Shown piece by piece: positions 42,591-53,040 of a stretch of 64,000 nucleotides of DNA. The position numbers were made by a program, and so were the translations under genes. This DNA is from Acinetobacter parvus DSM 16617 = CIP 108168 (GTDB lineage: Bacteria; Pseudomonadota; Gammaproteobacteria; Pseudomonadales; Moraxellaceae), in NCBI RefSeq assembly GCF_000368025.1, contig NZ_KB849211.1, positions 750,322 to 814,321 of the forward strand, given 5' to 3'. The notes under the pieces were generated by a model. It ran no database searches. It was not told where the DNA came from and worked only from the letters and a program-made list of their open reading frames with translations. How positions within the stretch are numbered: the first letter of the stretch is position 1; the number at the start of each line of letters is the position of its first letter.

Positions 42591-42731
42591 CCACTCTTTG
42601 ATACCGAATTCATCAAATACATGATATGTCTGCTGATCAACCTCCATCACCGCATCTAAATATCACCCTGTGGTTGATATTAACTTTGCGCGAGGTATAT
42701 CACAGATCATCCCGTCATGAATCTGCCGAAA

Positions 42732-45038
42732 TTAGTTGCCTTGAACCAAACGTCTGGCACTGATAATGCCTGGCTGCTGCTCCAAACGCGCCAACAAACG
42801 GGACAATTGCGCCAAACCTTTGACTTCAATCAGCAGTTTCATGTTGGCAATGCCATCCGCTTCAGAAATGGTATTGACCTGACGGATATTGATCTGATCT
42901 GAGAAAATCACCTGGGTTAGATCCTTGAGCAAGCCACGACGATCATAGGCCTCCACCACGATCTGCACACTCTGACCACGGGTTGGCTGCATTTCCCAGT
43001 CCGCCTCAACCGCACGCTCAAGTTCCTGTGTGGTCATACGGATATAATCAGGACAGGCAATCTTGTGGATACTCACCCCACGGTTCAAGGTGATGTAACC
43101 ACCAATTGACTCACCATGTACAGGCTGGCAACACTGTGCAATATGCAGCTCCACATTGTCCAGACCATCAATCAGGATGCCATGTGCAGACAAGGTATGG
43201 CTGGCACGTGGATTCAGGGCAGGTTTCAACACCAGCTCAGGCTCATCCTGATCCAGATGCATCTGACGATTCACTTGATTCATCAAGGCATGCAAACTGA
43301 TATCACCACTGACTAAAGCAACTAAAATATCATCACCCGCTTTCAGGTTGAAATGAGATGAATAGTCTTTAAGATCGATACTTTTAGGGTGAATTGCTAA
43401 GCGTGCTAACTCTTTATTGAGTAACTCACGCCCCACCTCAACATTCTTACTACGATCTTGTTGTCTAAACCAATGCCGCAATTTGTCACGCGCACGAGCA
43501 GTTTTAATATAACCTAAAGAGTTCACCAACCAATCACGGTTCGGTTCACGATCTTTTTTGGTTAAAATCTCAACCTGTTCACCCGTTTTCAGCGTATAAG
43601 TTAATGGCACATAACGTTGATTGACACGTGCCGCATAACACTTATTACCTACCTCAGTATGTACATGGTAAGCAAAATCTAAAACCGTTGAACCTCGTGG
43701 TAATTCCTTAATATCACCATCACGACTAAATACATAAATCTTTTCAAAATTTTCAAAATCTTGAATTTGATCTATGTCATTTGACTCTTCATCTTCGCCA
43801 TGTGGCGTTGTTTCAGTACGCTCTTGATAATGTTCCAATACCGCACGTAAAGAATGTAGACGATGATTAAATGAATGATCGGTATTTTTTGCACCTTCTT
43901 TATAATTAAAATGCGAACAAACGCCCAGTTCAGCTTCGTTATGCATTTCAAAGGTACGAATTTGTACTTCTAAAGATTTATTTTCAGCAATCACTGCTGT
44001 GTGTAATGAACGATAACCGTTGGCTTTTGGATTGGTGACATAGTCATCAAACTGGTTCGGGATATGACGCCACAACTGATGCACAATACCTAAAGCGTGA
44101 TAACAGTCTGGTACACCTTTTACCAATACACGCACTGCACGAATATCATAAAGCTGATCAAAACTCAGATTTTTACTTTTCATTTTTCGATAAATCGAAT
44201 AAATGTGCTTCACTCGTCCAGTGATTTCGGCCTGAATATGATGCATACCCAGTTCAGTCTTTAGCTTATCAATCACAAACTGAATATATTGCTCTCGCTC
44301 TAAACGCTTTTCATTCAGCAACGACGCAATTTCTTTATAACGCTCAGGCGCCAAGTAACGGAAAGCGAGATCTTCTAATTCCCATTTTAACTGTGCAATA
44401 CCTAATCGATGTGCAAGCGGTGAATAGATCGTTAAAATCTCGCGTGCAACGCGTTCTTGACGTTCTTTACTTGCAGTGGCTAATTCACGTAAAGCATAAG
44501 TACGTTCAGCCAATTTGATCAAAACGACGCGTACATCTTCTGTCACTGAGATCAGCATTTTATAAATGCCGTTTAAGTGCTCACGCTGATTGTTATTAAA
44601 ATGATCTTCTAAACGCTTATTTTTTTCAATCAATTCAGAGAGCTTACCCATCGCAAGCGTGCCTTGTACAAGACCAAGCACCTGTTCGCCAAATTGTTGT
44701 TGAATATCTTCTAAAGTAATTAAACCTTCGCGCACACTTCGATACAACACTGCCGCTGACAATGTATCTTCATCAACATGTAAATGCGCCAAAATATCAG
44801 CCATACCAATACCTGTACTAAAAGTATTGGTACGATGATGAACCGTGGTTTCTAATTCTTTTGCCAAGGTCAGCTCTGCAACTTTTTGAAGTTGCTTTAG
44901 CTCTGCCCCATCCAAAATATCACGCACTCGATCTAGCCAAGAGACCAGACCACTTTGCGCTTCAGCGGCATGTTCTACAGTCGTTTCCTCTGACAACTCA
45001 TGGAGTCGTCCAGGTAACTGCTCACGTACTGTGACCAT
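42732..45038 (-). CDS. relA: (p)ppGpp synthetase RelA
   Basis: 768 residues. The hydrolase (HD) domain is degenerate: the site that in SpoT reads HDxxED is YRSVREG here, so only synthesis is expected. The synthetase domain has YRKMKSKNLSFDQLYDIRAVRV and GYRSLHTAV, and TGS (VYVFSRDG...) and ACT (IQVVVEAYDRRGLLKD-like) domains follow. It senses uncharged tRNA on stalled ribosomes. The gene ends the cysM-exonuclease-rlmD-relA unit. Motif strings are partly abbreviated. Confidence 0.95.
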   Translation of the reverse strand: MVTVREQLPGRLHELSEETTVEHAAEAQSGLVSWLDRVRDILDGAELKQLQKVAELTLAKELETTVHHRTNTFSTGIGMADILAHLHVDEDTLSAAVLYRSVREGLITLEDIQQQFGEQVLGLVQGTLAMGKLSELIEKNKRLEDHFNNNQREHLNGIYKMLISVTEDVRVVLIKLAERTYALRELATASKERQERVAREILTIYSPLAHRLGIAQLKWELEDLAFRYLAPERYKEIASLLNEKRLEREQYIQFVIDKLKTELGMHHIQAEITGRVKHIYSIYRKMKSKNLSFDQLYDIRAVRVLVKGVPDCYHALGIVHQLWRHIPNQFDDYVTNPKANGYRSLHTAVIAENKSLEVQIRTFEMHNEAELGVCSHFNYKEGAKNTDHSFNHRLHSLRAVLEHYQERTETTPHGEDEESNDIDQIQDFENFEKIYVFSRDGDIKELPRGSTVLDFAYHVHTEVGNKCYAARVNQRYVPLTYTLKTGEQVEILTKKDREPNRDWLVNSLGYIKTARARDKLRHWFRQQDRSKNVEVGRELLNKELARLAIHPKSIDLKDYSSHFNLKAGDDILVALVSGDISLHALMNQVNRQMHLDQDEPELVLKPALNPRASHTLSAHGILIDGLDNVELHIAQCCQPVHGESIGGYITLNRGVSIHKIACPDYIRMTTQELERAVEADWEMQPTRGQSVQIVVEAYDRRGLLKDLTQVIFSDQINIRQVNTISEADGIANMKLLIEVKGLAQLSRLLARLEQQPGIISARRLVQGN

Positions 45039-45069
45039 ACCATTCTCCTCTGGATATGTAACTCATTCT

Positions 45070-46479
45070 CTAATCGTTTATTTCTTGGGTCTTTTCAAAT
45101 TGCTCAATTTTTTCAAACAAGGCAATTGATTCAACATGCTCAGTATGGGTAAACATATCCATTACTGCCGCTTTTTTAAGTTGATAACCATATTGTGCCA
45201 GTACACCTGCATCCCTTGCCAGTGTTGATGGATTACAGGAAACATAAACGATTCTTTTTGCTCCAAAATTAGGTACATATTGCATAACCTCAAATGCACC
45301 TGATCGCGGAGGATCAATTAATAATGCATCAAATCCCTGTTTTGCCCAAGAATGATGCGAAAAGTCTTTTGTTAAATCTTGTGAAAAAAACAGCGCCTGA
45401 GACAATTGATTTGCTTTCGCATTTTCAGTTGCCCGTTGTACCATCTCATCACTTGCTTCAACACCAACGACCTGACCTGTCTCACCAACACAACATGCTA
45501 AAGGTAAGGAAAAATTACCCAATCCACAAAATAGGTCGAGCACTCTCTCTCCTTTCTGTAAATCTAGCAATTCACATGCCAAGAGAATCATCTTTGCATT
45601 TACACCGCTATTCACCTGAGTAAAGTCTAAAGGTGAAAATGCAAATTTAACCGCAAACTCATCCAGACTGTAGTGCAAACGCATAGGTGCTTGAGCATCA
45701 TCAACACGATGTAAACTATCTGCGCCTTTAGGTTGCAAATACAACTGCCAATCCTTCAGTAACGCAAATTGACGTAATTGGTTGACATCCGAAATATTTA
45801 ATTCATCTAAATGACGAATCAGCAATGCAACCTCGCTATCTCCCATCGCCAATTCTATATGACCAATATGGGCCTTGCCTGTTAGACTTTCGAGTAGTTT
45901 TCTCAACTCTACTAAACTTTCGGACAAATGCTGATCAAGAACATGACACTGCTGAATCGGTGTTAAATGATTACTGTGATGCTCACGAAAGCCCATCACC
46001 AAACGATTTTGTTTAGCAATATAGCGAACGCCGACTCGAGCACGACGACGATAATCTATTTTTTCAGAGCGGATTGGATCTAACCATTGCTCTGGTTGTA
46101 AACCAGCAAAATGTTGTAAATGTGACTTTAATACATTCTGTTTTAATAAAATCTGTTCATCTGGATGAATATGTTGCAAGCTACAGCCACCACACACCCC
46201 AAAATGTGGACAAATCGGATCGACTCGTCCCACAGCCGCATCACTTTCTAGCTTAACCATATCCGCTTCTTCTAAACGCGAAGTTTGATTGCTAATCTTG
46301 GCTTGTACTGTTTCACCCACGAGAGCATAACGAATAAAAACCTTCTTACCGTGCTTTTCTTTTGGATGATCAGGATGCGTGCCATAATGCGCAATCCCTC
46401 GCCCCTCATGAGAAAAAGCTTCGATTTGAAAGGTATATGTTGGATATTGAGCTGGGCGCTGTTTCGCTTTATGTTTCAA
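45070..46479 (-). CDS. rlmD: 23S rRNA (uracil-1939-C5) methyltransferase RlmD
   Basis: 469 residues. N-terminal TRAM domain (EAFSHEGRGIAHYG), a 4Fe-4S motif CPHFGVCGGCSLQH with a further Cys, SAM-binding VLDLFCGLGNFSLP, and the catalytic region IDPPRSGAFEV followed by YVSCNPSTLARD (nucleophilic Cys). It methylates U1939 of 23S rRNA. Nine bp separate it from the exonuclease gene and 31 bp from relA. Confidence 0.95.
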   Translation of the reverse strand: MKHKAKQRPAQYPTYTFQIEAFSHEGRGIAHYGTHPDHPKEKHGKKVFIRYALVGETVQAKISNQTSRLEEADMVKLESDAAVGRVDPICPHFGVCGGCSLQHIHPDEQILLKQNVLKSHLQHFAGLQPEQWLDPIRSEKIDYRRRARVGVRYIAKQNRLVMGFREHHSNHLTPIQQCHVLDQHLSESLVELRKLLESLTGKAHIGHIELAMGDSEVALLIRHLDELNISDVNQLRQFALLKDWQLYLQPKGADSLHRVDDAQAPMRLHYSLDEFAVKFAFSPLDFTQVNSGVNAKMILLACELLDLQKGERVLDLFCGLGNFSLPLACCVGETGQVVGVEASDEMVQRATENAKANQLSQALFFSQDLTKDFSHHSWAKQGFDALLIDPPRSGAFEVMQYVPNFGAKRIVYVSCNPSTLARDAGVLAQYGYQLKKAAVMDMFTHTEHVESIALFEKIEQFEKTQEIND

Positions 46480-46488
46480 AAGATCAAC

Positions 46489-47313
46489 CTAGTTTTTTGG
46501 CGCAAACGTATTTGCGGTGAATACAGTATATTGCGATGTCTGCCGCCATACCTGTAAAAATTCTGTTTGTTGTGTCTGTGTCTGTAAATAATCGGCTGTC
46601 GCCTGAATCCATTGCTGGTGCTCCTGTAGATTCAATTGACCCTTTAGTAATAGCCAGCGCAGATAGACCAGCCATGTGTTGAGCACATCACCTTCACAAT
46701 AACTGGTCAGTTTTAACCATTGTTCAGTATGTACATACTCTGGCACATGATAACCCGTTTCACCACGCTTTCCAGGGAATCCCAACAGACAGGCAATGTC
46801 ATCCAGCTTCTGGAAATTACGCCCATTAAACATCGCCATCACATCCATCAGATCAACATGGCGATGATGGTAACGGTTCTGGTAATTGTTAAAGCGCTTC
46901 TGGTTATCAATTTCACCCTGATCAAACAGGCTTGGCGCAGAAAGTCCATGATACATGGCACGGAACAGAATCACGGGCAGGTCAAACTGCGAGCCATTCC
47001 AGCTCACCAGCGTCGGCTGCTTCTTGTCAAAAATGGACAGGAATTTTGTCAGCATTTCAGCTTCTGAACTTTGCTCCTGACTAAATGAAAACAGGCGAAA
47101 GCCCTTTTCATCAAGCCATAAACCTGAAATACAGACAATTTCATGCAAGGGCAAACGCTGAAAATCGCTGCCTGATTCCTGACGGCGGATTTTGGTCAAT
47201 GCCTGTTCCACATCGGTTTCAGGCAAATCAAGATGATAAAGATGAGCACCAGCCTTTAAGTCAGTCAGTGTTTCAATATCAAAAACTAAAATTGGAAAAC
47301 GCAAGCTCATCAT
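46489..47313 (-). CDS. 3'-5' exonuclease of the PolB-like (DnaQ superfamily) type
   Basis: 274 residues. Exo motifs: FDIETLTDL (DxE), LVSWNGSQFDLPVI (motif II), and VDLMDVMAMF with SYCEGDVLNTWLVYLR (motif III, final Asp). No polymerase part follows, so it is a stand-alone nuclease that probably trims DNA 3' ends. Two adjacent ATGs are possible starts. It sits between cysM and rlmD on one transcript. Confidence 0.87.
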   Translation of the reverse strand: MMSLRFPILVFDIETLTDLKAGAHLYHLDLPETDVEQALTKIRRQESGSDFQRLPLHEIVCISGLWLDEKGFRLFSFSQEQSSEAEMLTKFLSIFDKKQPTLVSWNGSQFDLPVILFRAMYHGLSAPSLFDQGEIDNQKRFNNYQNRYHHRHVDLMDVMAMFNGRNFQKLDDIACLLGFPGKRGETGYHVPEYVHTEQWLKLTSYCEGDVLNTWLVYLRWLLLKGQLNLQEHQQWIQATADYLQTQTQQTEFLQVWRQTSQYTVFTANTFAPKN

Positions 47314-47332
47314 TCAATGTAATCAGTTAGGT

Positions 47333-48262
47333 CTAATCTTCATCTTGAACTGAAAACAGCCCTGTTGACAAGTAACGATCACCACGGTCACAGATAATGC
47401 ACACAATCACGGCATCAGGTGTTTCCTCAGCAATTTTGAGTGATGCCCACACTGCCCCACCAGAAGAGGTGCCCGCACTGATGCCTTCCGTACGTGCCAG
47501 TTTACGCATGGTCTGTTCCGCTGCAAGCTGTGGAATATCAATGATACGGTCCACACGGCTACGGTCAAAAATGGTCGGCAGATATGCTTCAGGCCAACGG
47601 CGAATTCCCGCAATGCTCGCCCCATCTTCGGGTTGTAAACCGACAATCTGAATGTCTGGATTTTGTTCTTTTAAATATTTTGAAACACCCATGATGGTGC
47701 CTGTGGTGCCCATTGAGCTGACAAAATGGGTGATTTTTCCAGCTGTCTGTTTCCAGATTTCAGGGCCTGTGGTGAGGTAATGCGCCTCAACATTATCTGG
47801 ATTGTCAAACTGGTTCAGGACAAAGCCCTTGCCATCCGCCTGCATTTGCGTGGCAAGGTCACGCGCACCTTCCATACCCTGCTGCTGCGTCACCTCAATC
47901 AGTTCAGCACCATAGGCCAGCATGGCATCCTTACGTTCCTGACTCATGTTATTTGGCATGATCAGCTTCATTTTATAACCACGCATGGCTGCAACCATGG
48001 CTAAAGCAATGCCAGTGTTACCGCTAGTGGCTTCAATTAAAGTATCACCAGGTTGAATTTGTCCACGCTTCTCTGCTTGGACAATCATGTTATAAGCAGG
48101 GCGATCTTTGACTGAGCCAGCAGGATTATTACCTTCTAATTTCGCTAATACGGTAGCTTGAGTATGACTTGCTAAACGTTGCAAACGCACTAAAGGGGTT
48201 TTACCAACATAATAGTCTAGTAAAAATTCATCTGCTAAAAAATCAGTTTGCGTATTCGTCAT
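47333..48262 (-). CDS. cysM: Cysteine synthase B
   Basis: 309 residues from ATG at 48262 (a GTG three codons upstream is possible). The PLP lysine is in NNPAGSVKDRPA, the substrate loop in EATSGNTGIAL, the glycine-rich phosphate loop in VSSMGTTGTIMG and TSSGGAVW near the end. CysM accepts thiosulfate as well as sulfide to form cysteine. It is the first gene of the unit and divergent from gacS. Confidence 0.94.
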   Translation of the reverse strand: MTNTQTDFLADEFLLDYYVGKTPLVRLQRLASHTQATVLAKLEGNNPAGSVKDRPAYNMIVQAEKRGQIQPGDTLIEATSGNTGIALAMVAAMRGYKMKLIMPNNMSQERKDAMLAYGAELIEVTQQQGMEGARDLATQMQADGKGFVLNQFDNPDNVEAHYLTTGPEIWKQTAGKITHFVSSMGTTGTIMGVSKYLKEQNPDIQIVGLQPEDGASIAGIRRWPEAYLPTIFDRSRVDRIIDIPQLAAEQTMRKLARTEGISAGTSSGGAVWASLKIAEETPDAVIVCIICDRGDRYLSTGLFSVQDED

Positions 48263-48411
48263 GATCGACACCGATATTAAGGTGGCGCCTATTGTATGAA
48301 AAAAATGGAACTACTGCACCTTTTCACTATTCTTTTTATTGGCTAGCCCGTACCTCTGTTTGCCACAAAGCATGCTAAGATATTGCACAGAATGATAAAT
48401 CTGACCGCATT

Positions 48412-51222
48412 ATGTCAAATTTCAATAAAACCCTGTCAAAACGCTTACGGCTCAATCATGCTTATGGACAACTGATTGCCCTCATTCTGGTGCCAATCGC
48501 AATTTTGACAGGGGTGGGAATTTTCTGGGTTTTATCTGAAACGACCAATGCGGCCAAACAGCAGCAACGCTCCGATGCCTCCGCCATTCTGGCACGCTAC
48601 CACCAGACCGCAAATGATCTACTGCAACTGGTACAGCAACATCCTGACCAATATGACCGCGCCCAGAACATCATGCAGAAGATGTTTGATGAACGAAACC
48701 TGCAACGGGCGGCCCTGATTGACAACGAGGGGCAGACCTACTTAAGCGTGGGCTACCAGAACAATCGCTTCTGGCCAACTTTCCCTGACAACAGTAATTT
48801 CTTTGGCCCGATTCCACACAACCACAACAGTATTTATGGTGCCAAACTGAATAGCAGCAAGCCCGATTCAGTCTGGTTAGTGATTGAACTGGACAATCAA
48901 CCACTGGAACTGACCCGTTATAAAATCCTGCTTTCACTGGTAGCGACAGGGCTGATCACCCTGATGATTTTACTATTTTGCCTGAATGTTTTTTCACGGC
49001 GCTGGCTGGCACCACTGTATGAAATCCGTATGCAGATGCAGCGCCTGAATGCCGATACACTGGATCAGCATATTGTGGTGAACAGTACAGGCGAGTTACG
49101 CCTGCTCCAGCGAGACATTGCCAATGTGGTTAAACGTCTGCATTTTAGTTTTCTGGAACTTAAAGAACATACCGAACAAACTGAGGAAGACTTACGCCGC
49201 ACACTGGATACGCTGGAAGTTCAGAACATTACCTATCGTCAAGCACGTGACCAAGCGATTTCATCGAATCAATCTAAATCAGTCTTTTTAGCGAATATCA
49301 GCCATGAACTTAGAACACCTCTCAACAGTATTGACGGTTTTATTCACCTCTTACTTCGTCAGCAAAACTTAACTAATGAACAGAACCTGTATCTTCAAAC
49401 TATTCGTAAATCTTCAGCTCATCTTTTAGCACTCATTAATGATGTCCTCGATTTTTCTAAAATTGATGCGGGCAAATTAGAGCTTGAAACAGCGCCATTT
49501 GATTTGGAAGAAGCTATTTTTGATGTGATGGACATGCTTTCGCCCTTGGCCGCACAAAAGCATATCAATATGGCGTTTTATTATGCCGAGAACATCCCAC
49601 AGCATGTGGTTGGTGATGCGCTACGTTTCAAGCAAATTCTGACCAACCTGATTTCCAACGCCATCAAGTTTACCCCTGATGGTGAGATCATTGTCCGTGT
49701 CCGCATGGAAGATGAGGACATTGGACAATGCCTACTGCATTTTAGTGTGCAGGACAGTGGTATTGGTCTCAGTGGTACCGACCGTAAAAAACTATTTGAA
49801 TCATTTTCCCAGGGTGATGCCTCAGTTACACGCCAGTTTGGTGGAACGGGACTGGGCCTGGCAATTTCCAAGCAGCTTGTTCATTTGATGCATGGTCAAA
49901 TTGGCTTTGAGGATAATCAGGAACGTGCACCAACCGAAAAAGGTTCAACTTTCTGGTTTACCGCCTTATTCAAGCTTGAGCAAGCAGATGAAACAGTGGA
50001 GCATCCTCATTTCGACCAATTGAAAGTAGTGTCTTATCTGGCCCATCCTGCAACCGCGAGTGTGCTGCGCTCATATCTGGAAAACTACCATGTGGCGCAT
50101 ATTGAAACACAGTCAATTTTGGATTTATTCAGTCGTCTGAACCATTTAAATCAGCAAGAGAATACATGGCTCATTGTCGATCACAGTGGTGACACAGAAG
50201 CACTACTCAAAGAAATTCGTCAGCGTTACCAAGGAAACTTAGCCGTTTACGGTTATCAAATGAGCCTTGAGCCAAACATGCTGAATGAATACCGTGCCCG
50301 TCCACTGTATCAGCCCTTAAGCCGCCGTGAACTGGTGCAGTTGCTGGGCAATCAGCCTGTGTTTGAACAGGAATCTGAGGATTTCAATGGTCAGGGTTTA
50401 CACGTATTGGCGGTTGACGACCATCTTCCCAATCTGATTGTGCTTGAAGCACTGTTGGGTGAACTGAATGTCACCACCACCAAGGCATTAAGTGGCCAGA
50501 AAGCGATTGACATGATTCAGCAGCGGATTGAACAAAAGCTGCCACCCTTTGACCTTGTGTTTATGGATATCCAGATGCCTGTCATGTCTGGAATTGATAC
50601 CACCCGAGCCATTCGCTCGCTTGAGTCAACGCTGGATATAGGCATGCAACTTCCGATTATTGCACTGACCGCACATGCACTGGCCGATGAAAAACAGAAA
50701 TTGCTAAAAGTGGGTATGAATGATTATGTGACCAAGCCAATCCAGATGGAACAGATCATTCAAATCCTGACCCATTGGACCAAAAATAACTTCTCTTCTC
50801 AGCCTGTCAATACTGAGCAGAAGCACCCGACAGAATCAATTGATCCACAGATTTTAAACTGGCAGCAAAGCATTCAACTCGCTGCGAATAAAGAAGAATT
50901 GGCACAAGACTTATTAAATATGTTGGTGGATAGTTTTGATACTGAACTCACCGAAATGCAGCAACTGATTGAACTGGAGGATTTTCCCCAGCTTGAGCAT
51001 GTGCTACACCGTCTGTATGGTGCAACACGTTACGTTGGCACCCCAGCGTTACAAAAGGTTTCAGGGGAATTTGAGCAATTTGTTTCAACCCTGCGTAAAG
51101 AGCGCCGCAAAGCAGATGATGCCTTTATACGGGAAACCAACCATCGTTTTAATGAGTTGAACTTTGCGATTGATCAGGTGAGACAGGCCGCCAGCCTGAT
51201 TTTACATTCCCACGATACCTAG
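48412..51222 (+). CDS. gacS: GacS-type hybrid sensor histidine kinase
   Basis: 936 residues. Two membrane segments (about 20-42 and 172-195) flank a periplasmic part. HAMP region follows, then the H-box ISHELRTPLNSIDGF, N-box LTNLISNAIKF, G-boxes DSGIGL and GGTGLGLAIS. A receiver (LAVDDHLPNLIVLEAL, FMDIQMPVMSG, VTKPI) comes next, then a C-terminal Hpt domain (LEHVLHRLYGATRYVG). BarA/GacS signals to GacA and controls small RNAs, motility, and secondary traits. The response regulator GacA is not in this window. Confidence 0.94.
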   Translation: MSNFNKTLSKRLRLNHAYGQLIALILVPIAILTGVGIFWVLSETTNAAKQQQRSDASAILARYHQTANDLLQLVQQHPDQYDRAQNIMQKMFDERNLQRAALIDNEGQTYLSVGYQNNRFWPTFPDNSNFFGPIPHNHNSIYGAKLNSSKPDSVWLVIELDNQPLELTRYKILLSLVATGLITLMILLFCLNVFSRRWLAPLYEIRMQMQRLNADTLDQHIVVNSTGELRLLQRDIANVVKRLHFSFLELKEHTEQTEEDLRRTLDTLEVQNITYRQARDQAISSNQSKSVFLANISHELRTPLNSIDGFIHLLLRQQNLTNEQNLYLQTIRKSSAHLLALINDVLDFSKIDAGKLELETAPFDLEEAIFDVMDMLSPLAAQKHINMAFYYAENIPQHVVGDALRFKQILTNLISNAIKFTPDGEIIVRVRMEDEDIGQCLLHFSVQDSGIGLSGTDRKKLFESFSQGDASVTRQFGGTGLGLAISKQLVHLMHGQIGFEDNQERAPTEKGSTFWFTALFKLEQADETVEHPHFDQLKVVSYLAHPATASVLRSYLENYHVAHIETQSILDLFSRLNHLNQQENTWLIVDHSGDTEALLKEIRQRYQGNLAVYGYQMSLEPNMLNEYRARPLYQPLSRRELVQLLGNQPVFEQESEDFNGQGLHVLAVDDHLPNLIVLEALLGELNVTTTKALSGQKAIDMIQQRIEQKLPPFDLVFMDIQMPVMSGIDTTRAIRSLESTLDIGMQLPIIALTAHALADEKQKLLKVGMNDYVTKPIQMEQIIQILTHWTKNNFSSQPVNTEQKHPTESIDPQILNWQQSIQLAANKEELAQDLLNMLVDSFDTELTEMQQLIELEDFPQLEHVLHRLYGATRYVGTPALQKVSGEFEQFVSTLRKERRKADDAFIRETNHRFNELNFAIDQVRQAASLILHSHDT

Positions 51223-51340
51223 GGTCTGCTGGCATCTACAAGATGCTGGTCATCACCGCTATTTGTGACTGTGGTGTCATGTTTTAGCTAAAAGACTCAT
51301 GTTATGCTGCCCATCATTGAACACAATAAGAGTAAGGCAA

Positions 51341-52129
51341 ATGGCACTGTTACGAGTTGAAAAGAACCATGGAATTGCAACGGTTTACCTTAACCGTCCA
51401 GAAAAACGCAACGCCATGAGTTTTGCGTTATTAAAAGAGCTGGTGGCAACTGCAAAGAAAATTGAAAAAGACCGTTCGATTCGTTGCGTCATTTTAACGG
51501 GTGAGGCACAGGTATTTAGTGCGGGTATTGACCTATCTGACCTGAACAACCCTAAAAATACCGCATTTGCCGCATGGGAACTGATCAAGCCAGGTCAAAG
51601 CCTGTTTCAGAAAGCATTCCTGATTTGGCAAAACCTGCCAATTCCAGTGATTGCGGCCATTGAGGGCTATTGCTTTGGGGCGGGCATGCAGCTTGCACTT
51701 GCTGCGGATATCCGTATTGCAACGCCAACCACCCAAATGTCAATTATGGAAAGCCGCTGGGGACTGGTTCCAGATATGGGCTTGACTCGCTCGCTCAAAG
51801 GTTTAATTGGTGTTGATTTAGCAAAAGAACTGACCTTGACCGCACGTGTCTTTGATGCAGAATACGCCAAAGAAATTGGTTTGGTCACACATCTGGACAA
51901 CAATCCGTTGGCAAAGGCCAATGTGATTGCACAGGAAATCCTACAACGTTCACCAGATGCCATTATGGCAGCCAAACGCGTTTTAGATGCTATGGAACAT
52001 CAACCTGAAAAGTCGCTCCGTTTAGAAAAACTTTGGCAGCTTAAGCTGTTATTAGGTAAAAATAGTAGCCTTGCACGCAAGAAAGACAAGAATCCTGAGA
52101 TTCAGTTCTTACCGCGTCAGTATAAGTAA
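51341..52129 (+). CDS. Enoyl-CoA hydratase/isomerase family protein
   Basis: 262 residues from MALLRVEKN. Crotonase fold: RPEKRNAMS, the first oxyanion residue in VFSAGIDLSDL, the second in EGYCFGAGMQLALAADIRIA, and ESRWGLVPDMGLT. In place of the usual paired Glu of hydratases, the region reads MESRWGLVPDMG, so hydratase, isomerase or dehalogenase-like reactions all remain possible. Upstream GAGTAAGG is the ribosome binding site. Confidence 0.88.
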   Translation: MALLRVEKNHGIATVYLNRPEKRNAMSFALLKELVATAKKIEKDRSIRCVILTGEAQVFSAGIDLSDLNNPKNTAFAAWELIKPGQSLFQKAFLIWQNLPIPVIAAIEGYCFGAGMQLALAADIRIATPTTQMSIMESRWGLVPDMGLTRSLKGLIGVDLAKELTLTARVFDAEYAKEIGLVTHLDNNPLAKANVIAQEILQRSPDAIMAAKRVLDAMEHQPEKSLRLEKLWQLKLLLGKNSSLARKKDKNPEIQFLPRQYK

Positions 52130-52150
52130 TTACAGTTTGGATAAATTCAC

Positions 52151-53017
52151 ATGCGTGTTGATCAACAAACACCCATCGCTTTTTTAGGTATGGGGTTAAT
52201 GGGAAGTCGAATGACAACCCGATTATTACAGGCGGGTTATACGGTGGCGGTTTGGAACCGTAGCCCTCATGCATGTGAGCCACTTATTCAACAGGGCGCG
52301 GTAACTTTAGCTTTGGAAAATATTGGAAATTATCCCGTTATCCTCACCTGTCTGGCTGATGATCAGGCTGTTCAAAGCGTTTTTGCCCAAATCCAGCCTT
52401 ATTTACAAGCCAGGCAAGTCATTGTTGATTTCTCCAGTTTATCCGTTTCAGCAACTCAGCAACTGGCCCAATCTGCCCAGCAGCAAGGTGTCATCTGGAT
52501 TGACTCACCTGTCTCTGGTGGAACAATGGGGGCAGAACAAGGCACATTGGTTATTTTTGCAGGTGGAGATGCGCACGTCATCCAAGCACTCGAGCCTATT
52601 TATAAGGTCTTATGCCAACGTGTGACCCGTATGGGTGAAACAGGGACTGGACAAGCCACCAAAATTTGTAATCAATTAATTGTTGCAGCAAATAGCACGT
52701 TGATCGCAGAAGCGGTTGCATTAGCGAGCCAAGCAGGTGTAGATACTAACTTGCTTGCCCCTGCTCTCGCGGGCGGTTTTGCAGATTCTAAACCATTTCA
52801 AATTTTAGCTCCTCGTATGGCAACCCATACTTTCGAGCCTGTGCAATGGAAAGTACAGACCTTATCCAAAGACCTTAACAATGCATTAAAACTTGCACAT
52901 AGTTTTAACTTAAATATACCTGTTGCACAAAAAGCTCTACTACAGTTACAAGCCCACCAAGAAAACGGCTTTGCTGATAATGATTTAGCGACTATTATTC
53001 AATATATAGAGCAATAA
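52151..53017 (+). CDS. NAD(P)-dependent beta-hydroxyacid dehydrogenase (HIBADH/GarR family)
   Basis: 288 residues. Rossmann start FLGMGLMGSRMTTRLLQAGY, substrate-site DSPVSGGTMGAEQGTL, and catalytic Lys in GTGQATKICNQL. It is followed 23 bp later by hydroxypyruvate isomerase, so tartronate semialdehyde reductase (making glycerate) is the likeliest activity. 3-hydroxyisobutyrate dehydrogenase is the alternative. Confidence 0.87.
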   Translation: MRVDQQTPIAFLGMGLMGSRMTTRLLQAGYTVAVWNRSPHACEPLIQQGAVTLALENIGNYPVILTCLADDQAVQSVFAQIQPYLQARQVIVDFSSLSVSATQQLAQSAQQQGVIWIDSPVSGGTMGAEQGTLVIFAGGDAHVIQALEPIYKVLCQRVTRMGETGTGQATKICNQLIVAANSTLIAEAVALASQAGVDTNLLAPALAGGFADSKPFQILAPRMATHTFEPVQWKVQTLSKDLNNALKLAHSFNLNIPVAQKALLQLQAHQENGFADNDLATIIQYIEQ

Positions 53018-53040
53018 TAATTGATTGAAGGAGATTGAAT